The notes below the pieces were generated by a model. It was not told the DNA's origin and ran no database searches. It saw nothing but the letters and a program-made list of their open reading frames with translations. A program made the position numbers and the translations under genes. Below, piece by piece: positions 20,467-29,984 of a DNA stretch of 64,000 nucleotides. Source of the DNA: Shewanella psychrotolerans (lineage in GTDB: Bacteria; Pseudomonadota; Gammaproteobacteria; Enterobacterales; Shewanellaceae); NCBI RefSeq assembly GCF_019457595.1, contig NZ_CP080419.1, forward strand, positions 1,798,001 to 1,862,000. The letters run 5' to 3'. The stretch's first letter is position 1, and each line of letters opens with the position of its first letter.

Positions 20467-21011
20467 TATTTGAGTTCCTTTTTATGTTCATCGGGCATAT
20501 GTTTATAAAGATACACCACAGTGATAACGGTGTTGATTAACGTTAAAGCGGTAAGGCCGAATACCTTAAAATTAACCCAAGTTTCTTGAGACAGGCTAAA
20601 AGCAACATAGATGTTTACTAGCCCACAAGCAACAAAAAAGAATACCCAATACCAAGTGATTCTAGCCCATATGTTGTCTTCCACTATTAGCTCTTTACCT
20701 AGCATTCCTTTAAGTATGGGTTTATTAATAAATTGACTTACAGCTAACGCGATAGCAAACAGCGCATAGACAACAGTGACCTTCCATTTTATAAAGGCAT
20801 CATCGTGAAACACGAGTGTTAGCGTGCCGAAAAAGCTCACCATAGCAAAGGTGATCAAATGCATTTTTTCGATTTTTTTATACAAAATATAAGTCACAAT
20901 AAGTTGCAATGCCGTTGCGGCGATAAGCGCACCACTAGCTATATAGATATCGAAAAATTTATATACAGCGAAGAAGATCACTAACGGCAGAAAGTCGAGC
21001 AGTTGTTTCAT
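20466..21011 (-). CDS. yciB: inner-membrane protein YciB (septation protein A family)
   Basis: 181-residue membrane protein with about five transmembrane segments and the family N-terminus [18 protein letters not shown]. YciB links envelope synthesis and cell division in enterobacteria and corresponds to IspA/IspZ of Shigella. It is co-transcribed with yciI. In E. coli the same two genes lie close to trp, and here the trp operon is about 4 kb away. No strong ribosome-binding site precedes the ATG. Confidence 0.93.
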   Translation of the reverse strand: MKQLLDFLPLVIFFAVYKFFDIYIASGALIAATALQLIVTYILYKKIEKMHLITFAMVSFFGTLTLVFHDDAFIKWKVTVVYALFAIALAVSQFINKPILKGMLGKELIVEDNIWARITWYWVFFFVACGLVNIYVAFSLSQETWVNFKVFGLTALTLINTVITVVYLYKHMPDEHKKELK

Positions 21012-21394
21012 AGGGTCTTGTCATATACATATATAGGTAAAGTGCGTCGAGTGTAGCATGCCTACTATGGCCACAAAAGTGCTCCAGCGACGTGGGATAG
21101 TTATTTGGTGATGAAAGTCTATCGATGTGATATGTGTGTTCTAGTTAAGTAATGATAAGCTACAATCATTAACATTCTGAATGATCAACTTTTAACGGCC
21201 AATCAATATCGATGCAACTCCATGGAGACATGTTGATTATTCGATGGATAACGAATTGGTTTACATTGATACATCGGTGTTGTGATCGATTGTGTGATCA
21301 AACTGAGCCGTTACCTCTTTTTAGTCGATAAGGCTTTGGGTAATAGACTCTTGATTGATATACAGAGTATTTTATTGAGAACAAGGTATAAGCT
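21012..21394. other. intergenic region between yciB and the HD-GYP gene
   Basis: 383 bases between divergent genes, so it should hold both promoters. It is AT-rich. I found no repeat, RNA gene or convincing operator; two TGTGATC-type half-sites near 21282-21299 are in direct, not inverted, orientation. Confidence 0.5.
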
Positions 21395-22648
21395 ATGATC
21401 GTGGAACTGAGTATTTCAGATCTGACCGTCGGTATGTATGTTGTCGATATTACTGTTCCTAAAGACAAGTTTACGCTGGCTCGCGAGACTTGGATTTCCG
21501 AGCAGAGAGTGATTGATGCCTTGAAACGAAAAGGCGTTGAAAAACTATTAGTCGATCCGACCAAGGCTAAAATACCGGTATCGTCAAAGCCTGCCTTATC
21601 AAAGCCCCACGCATTTAAGTCTGTCGTGCGAAAGCCACACTCGCTGAAGAGAAAGAAGCCCACCAACTTAAATAAACCCAGTAAACCCATAAAGCGTTCT
21701 TTGTTTAAAGAGGAAGTTAAACAAGCTAAGTTGCTGTTTGATGAATCGAAAGCCATTCAACAACGATTGTTTTTGGATGCTAGAAACGGTGTGCCCTTAT
21801 CACTCGAGCCTGTGCAGGAGGTTACTAACCGTTCCATGGAAATGATTTTTGATAACCCTGATGCACTAGCCTGTGTGATCAATATTCGACATAAAGATCA
21901 ATATCTTTTAGAGCACTCAGTATCGGTTTCCGTGCTAATGACCATCTTTGCGTTTTATTTGAAGATGGATAAAGAGGTGGTCAGTGAATTAGCCATTGGC
22001 GCATTTTTGCATGATGTTGGTAAGATTATGATCTCACCCAAAATATTAGATAAGCCAGGTCGTTTAACCGATGAAGAGTTTGAGGTAATGAAAACCCACG
22101 CCAATCACTCTATTCGAATCATCAAAGAGACGCCTAATATTAGTCTACTGAGTCTTGAAGTGGCTAAGTTGCATCATGAAAAGCTTAACGGTAAGGGCTA
22201 TCCCTATGGCGTAGAGGCCAGCGAAATATCCCTCTATGGCAGGATGATCTCAATTTGCGACATTTACGATGCACTTACCGCTAATCGCTGTTACAAAGAT
22301 GGCTATCCACAAGTTAAGGCGTTTAGTATTTTAAGAATGCTAGGGCAGAATAATGAGCTTGATGTTGATCTTGTCGATCATTTTATTAAGTGCATGGGGG
22401 TTTATCCGGTCGGCGCTTTGGTACAACTAGAGTCTAATCGATTAGCTATCGTTGAGAGTCATAACTTGAGCGATCCCATACGCCCTATGGTAAAACCATT
22501 TTATCATCTTAACCCCAATCATTTTGAAAGTTGCGAACATATTGACTTAGCGGCCATACCAGAAGACTTGATTGTAAAATGCGTTAGACCCGATGACTTT
22601 GACCTTAATATGGATGAGATTATGACGTTTTTATCTCACGAAGGTTGA
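21395..22648 (+). CDS. HD-GYP domain cyclic-di-GMP phosphodiesterase with DUF3391
   Basis: 417-residue predicted c-di-GMP hydrolase. The first 120 or so residues resemble DUF3391 (VELSISDLTVGMYVVDI). A lysine/proline-rich linker follows, then the HD-GYP domain from about 170. The HD motif is in FLHDVGKIMISPKIL. The GYP signature is HHEKLNGKGYPYG, near residues 262-274; the usual Asp-Gly is Asn-Gly here, a mild deviation. ICDIYDALTANRCYK completes the site. No membrane segment is present. Activity is inferred from motifs. Confidence 0.9.
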   Translation: MIVELSISDLTVGMYVVDITVPKDKFTLARETWISEQRVIDALKRKGVEKLLVDPTKAKIPVSSKPALSKPHAFKSVVRKPHSLKRKKPTNLNKPSKPIKRSLFKEEVKQAKLLFDESKAIQQRLFLDARNGVPLSLEPVQEVTNRSMEMIFDNPDALACVINIRHKDQYLLEHSVSVSVLMTIFAFYLKMDKEVVSELAIGAFLHDVGKIMISPKILDKPGRLTDEEFEVMKTHANHSIRIIKETPNISLLSLEVAKLHHEKLNGKGYPYGVEASEISLYGRMISICDIYDALTANRCYKDGYPQVKAFSILRMLGQNNELDVDLVDHFIKCMGVYPVGALVQLESNRLAIVESHNLSDPIRPMVKPFYHLNPNHFESCEHIDLAAIPEDLIVKCVRPDDFDLNMDEIMTFLSHEG

Positions 22649-22682
22649 TTGTTACATTGAGCATTTATCACGCTATAAGCGA

Positions 22683-23195
22683 TTATTGAATCGATAACGA
22701 CAAGATCTGCAATTTGAATTGTCCAGACTGTTTATTACTAATTAAAAAACCAATATCACTTAAGTTGGCAAACTCGGGTTTATCACGATTTGGGAAATCT
22801 TGTCCCCTAAAGGTTTCGATAAATTGCTGAGGAGTAAATGACCAGTGTTGAACTTCACCTTTTTCTGTATCAAATAATGTTTTATAAGTGATTGCGCCAT
22901 TATTTGTTTTAAGACGTAGTTGATACTTTTTACCATCCCCCAGAGTGCTTATCACTATTTTCGTCGCTTCATGTTCCACTAAAGTTTGTCGAGCGTCATC
23001 GGTGATCGCGCATGTGGTCGAGGCGAATCCACCGTTGTTTTCCAATGAAACATTGCCGATAAATTGTAAGCTGTAGCTTTGGGTTTCGCTGATGTGTTCA
23101 GAGAGATGGCTCGATGAACGTCCTCCCATCACGCCATCGTTGATAATGTTCCAACGACTAAAATGCTCTTGCTTAAGTAGATCGATTGCTTCCAT
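22683..23195 (-). CDS. CIA30 family protein
   Basis: 170-residue protein with the galactose-binding-like fold of complex I intermediate-associated protein 30; the start WNIINDGVMGGRSSSHL and GGFASTT are diagnostic. Bacterial members are uncharacterised. It has no signal peptide. GGAG precedes the ATG at 23195. It is followed on the same strand upstream by a HAD-hydrolase gene, 65 bases away. Confidence 0.85.
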   Translation of the reverse strand: MEAIDLLKQEHFSRWNIINDGVMGGRSSSHLSEHISETQSYSLQFIGNVSLENNGGFASTTCAITDDARQTLVEHEATKIVISTLGDGKKYQLRLKTNNGAITYKTLFDTEKGEVQHWSFTPQQFIETFRGQDFPNRDKPEFANLSDIGFLISNKQSGQFKLQILSLSIQ

Positions 23196-23260
23196 CTCAG
23201 CTCCAACGCAGAAAAAGGGTAATGCTCATAAAAGAGAATAAATCCTGCTGATTTTATTCA

Positions 23261-23866
23261 TTAGGCACACAATGAAATTGAGGGGATGGCTTGAAGCAAC
23301 TGCTGTAAATCGCGAAACACGAAGTTCGCTTGATATTGATAACGCTTTGGTTTGTCGAAGTTAAGTAGTACAGATTGCATTCCCGCTCGATTGGCTGCCT
23401 CTACGTCATAGAGATGGTCGCCAACATAGGCAATTTTTTCGGGTTCAATTTGCCACAAATTAGCAATTCGATTAAGGCTCGTGGGATCGGGTTTCGCTGG
23501 ACCATCATCGCGGGTGTAGACTAATTCAATTGGCAACTCATTACGGTCAATTTTAATGCTAGCAGCCAAGCGACTGTTACGGGTCACTATGGCCATCGGG
23601 ATCTGCTGCAATAACAGAAAATCAAGTAGGGCTAATGCTCCGTTTAAACGAGTTGCATTGTTTGCATCGGTGAGTTCAGCTTGCTCTATAATATCCATTG
23701 CAGACTTGGCCTGAGCGATTGGCAGAGAGTCGATAAAGGTTAAAATATCGCGATCTAGTGGGCAAGCGATCGCCAGTTTTAGCGCCGTGAAGTCTAAGCT
23801 TGAGCTTACTAAGGTGCCATCGAGGTCAAATATGACGCCTTTAAATGTGTTATTAAACAGTTGCAT
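23261..23866 (-). CDS. HAD family hydrolase (phosphoglycolate-phosphatase-like)
   Basis: 201-residue HAD-superfamily phosphatase. Motif I is VIFDLDGTLVSSSLDF near the N-terminus. Motif II is the Thr of IVTRNSRLA, motif III the Lys of GPAKPDPTSL, and motif IV YVGDHLYDVEAANRAG. The second of two adjacent ATGs has AGGAG at proper spacing, so I start at 23866 rather than 12 codons upstream. Substrate unknown. Short cap domain. Confidence 0.87.
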   Translation of the reverse strand: MQLFNNTFKGVIFDLDGTLVSSSLDFTALKLAIACPLDRDILTFIDSLPIAQAKSAMDIIEQAELTDANNATRLNGALALLDFLLLQQIPMAIVTRNSRLAASIKIDRNELPIELVYTRDDGPAKPDPTSLNRIANLWQIEPEKIAYVGDHLYDVEAANRAGMQSVLLNFDKPKRYQYQANFVFRDLQQLLQAIPSISLCA

Positions 23867-23891
23867 CATCTCTCCTGGGTTAACTTGAGCG

Positions 23892-24146
23892 TTAACTTGC
23901 AAGTTTGTTTAGCTTTTTTAAAAACAGTGACAGCTCTGTTTGGTTAGGATAGTCGAGTAGATACTTGCCATGGAACAACAAGGTCAGCGTCACTTTATTG
24001 AATTGGATATAGCAAGTATAACCATCAAAATCGCTCCATGCGGTCACTCCTTGATAAACATAGGCGTTGTTTCCCTTTGTGCCTTTTGATGTGATTGCAC
24101 CATAGGCGTGAAGTGCTCGTGTTAGGTTTATCTCGATGTTCATCAC
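23892..24146 (-). CDS. small DUF3081-like protein
   Basis: 84-residue soluble protein that I match only tentatively to DUF3081: the segment GVTAWSDFDGYTCYIQFNKV, a following beta strand with HGKYLLDYPNQ, and a C-terminal helix. Start is GTG at 24146, or ATG one codon later. It lies 20 bases past the frameshifted DUF6482-like gene and upstream of the HAD gene, so all three may form one transcript. Function unknown. Confidence 0.65.
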   Translation of the reverse strand: MMNIEINLTRALHAYGAITSKGTKGNNAYVYQGVTAWSDFDGYTCYIQFNKVTLTLLFHGKYLLDYPNQTELSLFLKKLNKLAS

Positions 24147-24166
24147 TTTTTACCCGTTAGGCTGCT

Positions 24167-24464
24167 TTAAAATTGCAGTTCAATAGAGGATTTACTGTTT
24201 TGATTTGTCTCGATCCCTATCATCTCGTCATAGGCCGTATTTAGCTCAAAAGCGGCTTGTCTTACTCCCATTAACTTCATTTTCGCTTTTGCTTGCTCGA
24301 GTGAGGGATACACTATCGGGCAATTTTGCTTATCGGTTAATTGGTAGAAGTTGCCATGTTTATCTTCCCCCCCCTAGCAGGTAATGGGTTGAGTCGGCTG
24401 TATTGATGATAGTGGGAGCGATCTGCTTAAGCATAAACTTTTGTTTTAGTTGATCGTGTGTCAT
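24167..24464 (-). pseudogene. frameshifted DUF6482-like gene (one-base insertion in a C8 tract)
   Basis: From ATG 24464, preceded by AGGAG, translation runs MTHDQLKQKFMLKQIAPTII and on to YLLGGG, then hits a stop. The reading frame continues in the next frame as EDKHGNFYQL to a stop at 24167. The break falls in a run of eight C on the plus strand near 24369-24376. Seven C would restore one 98-residue protein. Its C-terminal FELNTAYDEMIGIE resembles DUF6482 proteins. It could be a true pseudogene, a slippage-variable gene, or an assembly error; function unknown. Confidence 0.75.
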
Positions 24465-24762
24465 CGATATTCTCCTGTCCTGCTGGTTTGCCTGTTTTGA
24501 CCTCGACAGAGTGAGGTTAAAGCAGCGCTGAGGGGGATCAGTTTTGCATCGGTATTAGTACGGTATGATTAGAGATTAAGATCACTATTGTCGATAATCT
24601 TTGGCAGACAGTGGTATTTAACCTGAGTTTAGGTTGTTTATTGCACGTGTTACTGAAGGCGGAAATAGCTTGGTGCCCAGACGTTTAATCCTAGGCGTTT
24701 AATGCCAACGGCATAATGCCTGTCGTTGATAATTTAGTGGGTAAGGGCATGGTCTAGTAACA
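24465..24762. other. intergenic region downstream of trpA
   Basis: 298 bases upstream of the DUF6482-like gene and downstream of the trp terminator. It should hold the promoter of the small-gene transcript. No gene, repeat or operator could be recognised. Confidence 0.45.
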
Positions 24763-24788
24763 AAAATCCCCGCAATGCGGGGATTTTG
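24763..24788 (-). terminator. terminator of the trp operon
   Basis: AATCCCCGCA / TGCGGGGATT stem; on the minus strand it ends in TTTTTG. It sits 23 bases past trpA. Confidence 0.9.
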
Positions 24789-24810
24789 AAGTCAGTTCAC
24801 CATAATCGTG

Positions 24811-25614
24811 TTAGGTGGCCGCTTTCATGTTTCGAGTGAACTCACCTAGGGAGGACAATAACTCAGTTTCATTATCTTTATTGGCTGCAATTATCTTGAC
24901 CACAGCTGAACCTGAAATGGCTCCTGCTGCACCGGCATCGATAGCCGCTTTCACTTGCTCAGGCTCTGCAATGCCAAATCCGAGCAGTGGGGGCGCACCA
25001 TTAAACTGCTTCAAGTGCGTTAAAATATCACTAATCGGCATACCAGCTTTAGATTCGGTTCCTGTTACCCCTGCACGTGAAAGTAAATAGGTATAACCTT
25101 CACCTTTTTCTGATACCAGTTTAAGCGTATCGCTATCGGCATTTGGCGGTGCGATAAAGATAGGCGCGATACCATGGGATTTAGCAGCAATAATAAATGG
25201 CTCTGCCTCTTCAACGGGAACATCGGCGATCAACACTGAGTCTACGCCAGCCGCTTGTGCCTTAGCATAAAAATTATCGATGCCATTGGCATAGACCAAG
25301 TTGGCGTACAGTAATAAGCCAATTGGCAGATCCGGATACTTGGCACGGATCGCTGTCAACATTTCGAAGCATAATGTCGGAGTGGTACCCGCTGCCAGTG
25401 AGCGTAGGTTAGCGCCTTGGATCACTGGCCCATCGGCCAGTGGATCGGAGAAGGGGAATCCAAGCTCTAATGCATCGGCGCCATTTTCCACTAAGGTATC
25501 AACTATTTTAAGTGACAGCTCGGGGCTAGGGTCGCCCAATGTCACGAAAGGGACAAATGCGCCTTGCTGTTTAGCTGCTAGTGCGGCGAATAGTGCTTGA
25601 TAACGGTTACTCAT
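24811..25614 (-). CDS. trpA: tryptophan synthase alpha subunit
   Basis: Cleaves indole-3-glycerol phosphate to indole and glyceraldehyde 3-phosphate, passing indole to TrpB. It is 267 residues in a TIM barrel. [16 protein letters not shown], the catalytic Glu in [15 protein letters not shown] and GFGIAEPEQ are conserved. I start at ATG 25614 ([12 protein letters not shown]), which overlaps the trpB stop by eight bases, as usual for coupled trpBA. An in-frame ATG 24 codons upstream lies inside trpB. Last gene of the operon. Confidence 0.96.
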   Translation of the reverse strand: MSNRYQALFAALAAKQQGAFVPFVTLGDPSPELSLKIVDTLVENGADALELGFPFSDPLADGPVIQGANLRSLAAGTTPTLCFEMLTAIRAKYPDLPIGLLLYANLVYANGIDNFYAKAQAAGVDSVLIADVPVEEAEPFIIAAKSHGIAPIFIAPPNADSDTLKLVSEKGEGYTYLLSRAGVTGTESKAGMPISDILTHLKQFNGAPPLLGFGIAEPEQVKAAIDAGAAGAISGSAVVKIIAANKDNETELLSSLGEFTRNMKAAT

Positions 25615-26818
25615 TGCCGCTCTCCTGTGTTGCTGCTGATGTTTTTTGTTCGAGTATATCTGCGACGGTAAAGATATCTTTGTCACCTCGGCCAGAAAGA
25701 TTGACGACTAAGATGGTTTCCTCGGTCGCTTGCTTTGCGAGTTTAACGGCATAAGCTAGAGCATGGGCTGACTCAAGTGCTGGAATGATCCCTTCGCATC
25801 GGGCCAGTAGCTGAAATGCGTCTAATGCTTCATCATCGGTAGCTGATTCATAGGTCGCACGCCCTGTGGCTGCAAGGTGGGCGTGTTGTGGTCCAACTGA
25901 AGGGAAATCGAGTCCAGCAGAGATTGAGTAAGATTCTTCAATCTGTCCCTCTTTATCCTGCATTAAAGGTGCTTTCATGCCAAAGAAAATCCCTGTTTTA
26001 CCATGCTTTAACGGCGCGCCATGCATAGGCGTGTCGATACCAAGGCCTGCGGGTTCTACGCCAATGAGCTGTACAGAGGGTTCATCGATAAAATCGGCAA
26101 ACATACCGATGGCGTTGGAGCCGCCACCGACACAGGCGATCACCGCATCGGGAAGACGCCCTTCACGTTCTATTATCTGCCGCTTGGTTTCCTCACCTAT
26201 CATGCGCTGGAATTCACGTACTATGGTCGGGAAGGGATGGGGTCCCGCTGCTGTGCCCAGCAGATAATGGGCCTTATCGTAACTAGCAGACCAGTCGCGC
26301 ATCGCTTCGTTGCATGCATCTTTTAGGGTAGAGGAACCCGATGTTACCGGGATAACTTCGGCGCCCATTAACTTCATTCTAAATACGTTAGGCGATTGGC
26401 GTTCGACATCTTTCGCGCCCATGTAGACTTTACATTTTAGTCCCAATAAGGCGCAGGCTAGTGCCGTAGCGACCCCATGTTGACCTGCACCGGTTTCGGC
26501 GATGATCTCTTTCTTACCCATACGTTTAGCGAGTAAGGCTTGGCCTAACACTTGGTTCGTTTTATGGGCGCCGCCGTGGAGTAAGTCTTCTCGTTTCAGG
26601 TAGATTTTTACCAGCGGGTTAGGGCTTAAGTTACGAGTCAAGGTTAATGCCGTTGGACGACCCGCATAGTTTTTGAGTAGGTCGTTAAATTCGGTTTGAA
26701 AGGCGTCATCTTGCTGCGCATCGATAAATGCAGATTCTAATTGCTTTAGCGCAGGCATCAATATTTGCGGTACATACATACCACCGTATTCGCCGAAATA
26801 GGGATCGAGCTTAGTCAT
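25607..26818 (-). CDS. trpB: tryptophan synthase beta subunit
   Basis: PLP enzyme that condenses indole with serine to tryptophan. It is 403 residues. The PLP lysine lies in [20 protein letters not shown] near residue 90. The phosphate loop is [12 protein letters not shown] near 240, and GRGDKD lies at the C-terminus. It lies 43 bases after trpCF and overlaps trpA. Confidence 0.98.
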   Translation of the reverse strand: MTKLDPYFGEYGGMYVPQILMPALKQLESAFIDAQQDDAFQTEFNDLLKNYAGRPTALTLTRNLSPNPLVKIYLKREDLLHGGAHKTNQVLGQALLAKRMGKKEIIAETGAGQHGVATALACALLGLKCKVYMGAKDVERQSPNVFRMKLMGAEVIPVTSGSSTLKDACNEAMRDWSASYDKAHYLLGTAAGPHPFPTIVREFQRMIGEETKRQIIEREGRLPDAVIACVGGGSNAIGMFADFIDEPSVQLIGVEPAGLGIDTPMHGAPLKHGKTGIFFGMKAPLMQDKEGQIEESYSISAGLDFPSVGPQHAHLAATGRATYESATDDEALDAFQLLARCEGIIPALESAHALAYAVKLAKQATEETILVVNLSGRGDKDIFTVADILEQKTSAATQESGNE

Positions 26819-26861
26819 GTGTGTTTCCTTAAATTCATATTCAATTCGGTGTTATCGACGA

Positions 26862-28316
26862 TCAATAGGCTCTAAGAGCGCTAAATGCGGCGGCTATTTT
26901 GTCTGCGGCTTTGATACCCGGCTTACTCTCTAGTCCAGAGTTAAAGTCCAGGCCGTAGAATCCTTGTCTACTGGCATCAAAGGCATTGTCAGCGGTTAGG
27001 CCGCCAGCCAACATGGCTTGTGTCTTGTTTGGCAATGACAATTGCCAGTTAAATGTTTGCCCTGTGCCTCCAAATTGGCTTGCACTTGCTTGAGCTGTTC
27101 TGCTGTCAAATAGGATGCGATCCACATTTACTGGAACCGCGACACTAGAGTCGGGTGATTCTGTATCGATGTCGACGGCAACGGCTTTCCAAATCTGTGC
27201 TCGAGCCCCGGCAGCATTGAGAGCTTGTCGCACTTGGTCTATCTCATATTCTGATTCGTTGCCATGCAGCTGCACTGCATATAAGTCGAGTAATTTTGCG
27301 ATATCGCTGATCTCCTGCGGCGCTTCATTGACAAACACCCCAACAAAGTTAAGGGATTTACCGTTGGCGCGCTGGGCGCTTGTCAATGCTAAAGCCTGCT
27401 TAGGCGTGATATAACGCGGCGACTTCTGCGCAAAAATAAGCCCTGCGTAGATCGCACCTGCGTCGGCAATCGCTTGCAGATCGGCGCTGCGTGTCATACC
27501 ACACACCTTGTTGTGGCCAAAAATTAAGGTGCGACAAGCCAAATCTAAGTCGTCTTCAGCCATTAACGAGCTGCCCACTAAGAAGCCATCGACTAACGGG
27601 CTCAAGCGACGTACCTGGGCTTGGTTATAGATCCCTGATTCGCTTATCACAACCCGATCGGCTGGGATATGGGGCGCAAGCGCTTCTGTGGTGGCTAAAT
27701 CGGTGGACAGATCGCGCAGGTTTCGGTTGTTGATGCCGATAATCTTTGCATTTAAGGCGATAGCGCGTGTCAGTTCCTCTTCGTTGCTGACTTCGGTGAG
27801 CATGTCGAGCTGATACTTATTCGCCTCTGCGGCAAGGGTAAGGTACTGTTCATCATCGAGAACCGACAGCATGAGTAAAATGGCATCGGCGCCTTGATGC
27901 GCAGCGAGTTTCACTTGATAGGTGTCGACAAAAAAGTCTTTACACAGAATAGGCTGGGTTACTCGAGCCCGCACCTTGGGGATATAGTCCATATCGCCCT
28001 GGAAAAACTGCTCATCGGTAAGCACAGAGATCCCCGCTGCATAATGTTGGTAGACGTCAGCAATGGCTTCAACATTAAAATCTTTTCGTATCAGCCCTTT
28101 CGATGGGCTCGCCTTTTTACATTCGAAGATAAAACCAGCACTCGGTGCCTTTAAGGCGGCAAAAAGGCTGCGATCAGATTGTTTTGGCTGCAAAGAGGCT
28201 TCTGGAAATCGATCTTTTAGCGCCGCGATATGGGCTGCTTTGGTTGCGACGATTTTTGTTAGCACGTTACTTTTTGTTAGCTCGTTACTTTGAGTTGGCG
28301 CTGCTTGACTACTCAC
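26862..28316 (-). CDS. trpCF: bifunctional indole-3-glycerol-phosphate synthase / phosphoribosylanthranilate isomerase
   Basis: Fused TrpC (about residues 15-270) and TrpF (about 272-484), 484 residues in total, as in E. coli TrpC. The synthase half carries FECKKASPSKGLIRKDF and GINNRNLRDLSTDL. The isomerase half begins KVCGMTRSADLQAIADAGA with its catalytic Cys and has GGLTADNAFDA near the end. Together they convert phosphoribosylanthranilate to indole-3-glycerol phosphate. The gene lies 12 bases after trpD. Confidence 0.97.
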   Translation of the reverse strand: MSSQAAPTQSNELTKSNVLTKIVATKAAHIAALKDRFPEASLQPKQSDRSLFAALKAPSAGFIFECKKASPSKGLIRKDFNVEAIADVYQHYAAGISVLTDEQFFQGDMDYIPKVRARVTQPILCKDFFVDTYQVKLAAHQGADAILLMLSVLDDEQYLTLAAEANKYQLDMLTEVSNEEELTRAIALNAKIIGINNRNLRDLSTDLATTEALAPHIPADRVVISESGIYNQAQVRRLSPLVDGFLVGSSLMAEDDLDLACRTLIFGHNKVCGMTRSADLQAIADAGAIYAGLIFAQKSPRYITPKQALALTSAQRANGKSLNFVGVFVNEAPQEISDIAKLLDLYAVQLHGNESEYEIDQVRQALNAAGARAQIWKAVAVDIDTESPDSSVAVPVNVDRILFDSRTAQASASQFGGTGQTFNWQLSLPNKTQAMLAGGLTADNAFDASRQGFYGLDFNSGLESKPGIKAADKIAAAFSALRAY

Positions 28317-28328
28317 AATGACTCCTAA

Positions 28329-29369
28329 TTATCCAATTTGGTGGCTGCTAGCATCGGCTAACTGCTCAAGTAGCGTAAACGCCTTGCCACTGTCGAGGGT
28401 GGTTAACGCCAGTTTTACACCCGCTAATGGGCTATCGCAATTGCCTGAAATATACAGCGCACAGCCAGCATTAACGGCTACCGCATCTCGATGTGCCCGA
28501 TTGCCTTGGCCTTGTAAAATGGCGCGAGTGATATCCGCATTTTCAGCTGGAGTGCCACCTTCAAGCTCGGCCAATGAAGCTTGAGCAACTCCTAGTGCTA
28601 CTGGTGTGAGCGTATATTGGATTATCTCATTATCTTTGAGTTCACACACTAAGGTATCACCATGAACGGCAACTTCATCTAAGCCACTGCCGTGGACTAC
28701 CATCGCGCGTTTTAAGCCGAGTGTTTTGAGCACATTCGCGATAGGTTCGACCAACTCACTGCTGTAGACCCCAAGTAGAATATAGTCGGGCCGCGCGGGG
28801 TTGATTAATGGCCCTAATAGATTAAACAAGGTGCGAGTTTTTAACGCTTGGCGAACAGGAACAGCATGACGTACTCCGCCATGGTAATGGGGCGCGAATA
28901 GAAAACATAATCCCAGTTCATCTAGACAATCCCGAGCGGCTTCGGGATCCATAGTTAGGTCGATGCCAAATTGAGATAACAGATCTGAAGAGCCAGATTT
29001 ACTCGATACACTTCGATTGCCATGCTTAGCCACTTTTGCCCCTGCCGCTGCGGCAACAAAAGCCGCAGTGGTTGAGATATTGATGGTGTTATGGCCATCT
29101 CCGCCCGTGCCGACAATGTCGACAATGCCTTGGCGACGGGTCGCTTCACTGGGAATGGGGAATACTTTCGCGGCGGCACGAAGGGCATCGGCTGCGCCCG
29201 ATATCTCATCAATGGTTTCACCACGCATTTTCATGGCGACTAACATTCCAGCCATCGTCGCTTCGTTCATTTCACCTTGAATAATGGTACTAAAAAGTTG
29301 CTCAGCTTCATCACGGCTCACACTCTGACCTGAGTATAACTTATCGATAATAGCTTGTAGGTCGCTCAT
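28329..29369 (-). CDS. trpD: anthranilate phosphoribosyltransferase
   Basis: Transfers the phosphoribosyl group of PRPP to anthranilate. It is 346 residues. The PRPP motif GTGGDGHNTINIST lies near residue 87, and KHGNRSVSSKSGSSDLL near 115. Unlike E. coli, where TrpG is fused to TrpD, the two are separate genes here; trpD begins one base after the trpG stop. Confidence 0.97.
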   Translation of the reverse strand: MSDLQAIIDKLYSGQSVSRDEAEQLFSTIIQGEMNEATMAGMLVAMKMRGETIDEISGAADALRAAAKVFPIPSEATRRQGIVDIVGTGGDGHNTINISTTAAFVAAAAGAKVAKHGNRSVSSKSGSSDLLSQFGIDLTMDPEAARDCLDELGLCFLFAPHYHGGVRHAVPVRQALKTRTLFNLLGPLINPARPDYILLGVYSSELVEPIANVLKTLGLKRAMVVHGSGLDEVAVHGDTLVCELKDNEIIQYTLTPVALGVAQASLAELEGGTPAENADITRAILQGQGNRAHRDAVAVNAGCALYISGNCDSPLAGVKLALTTLDSGKAFTLLEQLADASSHQIG

Positions 29370-29984
29370 TTACAGTGCTCCTTCGTTGGTGGTCAAGAGT
29401 GGTTCTTCGCTGGTTAAATAGGTCAGCGTTTGGGTTAATAGCTGACTACCTAATGTGGTTAAAATTGATTCAGGATGAAACTGAAAACCTATGGCTTTAT
29501 AACTTTTATGGGAAATCGCCATCGGCATCTCATCGGTTGTCGCTATCACTGCTAAGCACTCAGGTACTTGAGTCGCGACTAAGCTGTGGTAACGGGCGAC
29601 GGGTAAGGGGGACGGTAGATCAGTAAAAATACCTTGGCCATTATGTACCGTTGGGCTGGCTTTACCGTGTACTACTTGATTAGCGCGCTCAACCTTGCCA
29701 CCAAAATGTTCGACCATGGCCTGATGACCTAAGCAGATCCCCAGCATGGGAACTTTGCCAGCAACGAGTGCGATAAGCGCCATTAAACAGCCTGCTTCAT
29801 GGGGAGCGCCTGGGCCGGGCGACAGCACTAAGGCCGATTTTTCCGTTTCGCTAAGTAATTTGTCGGCAATAAAATTGGCGCTTAAGTCGTTACGGTAGAT
29901 CACTACTTCATAGCCAAGGCTTCTAAACTGATCGACGAGATTGTAGGTAAAAGAATCAAAGTTATCTAATAGGTAGAGTTTCAT
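29370..29984 (-). CDS. trpG: anthranilate synthase component II (glutamine amidotransferase)
   Basis: Supplies ammonia from glutamine to TrpE. It is 204 residues of class I amidotransferase. SPGPGAPHEAG, the nucleophile elbow LGICLGHQAM (Cys near residue 83) and the His-Glu pair in QFHPESI are present. It overlaps trpE by four bases. It might also serve aminodeoxychorismate synthesis, as some separate TrpG proteins do; trp-operon context favours anthranilate synthase. Confidence 0.95.
   Translation of the reverse strand: MKLYLLDNFDSFTYNLVDQFRSLGYEVVIYRNDLSANFIADKLLSETEKSALVLSPGPGAPHEAGCLMALIALVAGKVPMLGICLGHQAMVEHFGGKVERANQVVHGKASPTVHNGQGIFTDLPSPLPVARYHSLVATQVPECLAVIATTDEMPMAISHKSYKAIGFQFHPESILTTLGSQLLTQTLTYLTSEEPLLTTNEGAL

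Noticed and set aside
21282..21299. CRP site before the HD-GYP gene
   Set aside because: The two TGTGATC-like half-sites are in direct rather than inverted orientation.
21298..21756. 152-codon minus-strand ORF at the start of the HD-GYP gene
   Set aside because: Mostly antisense to the well-supported HD-GYP reading frame, with no recognisable motif.
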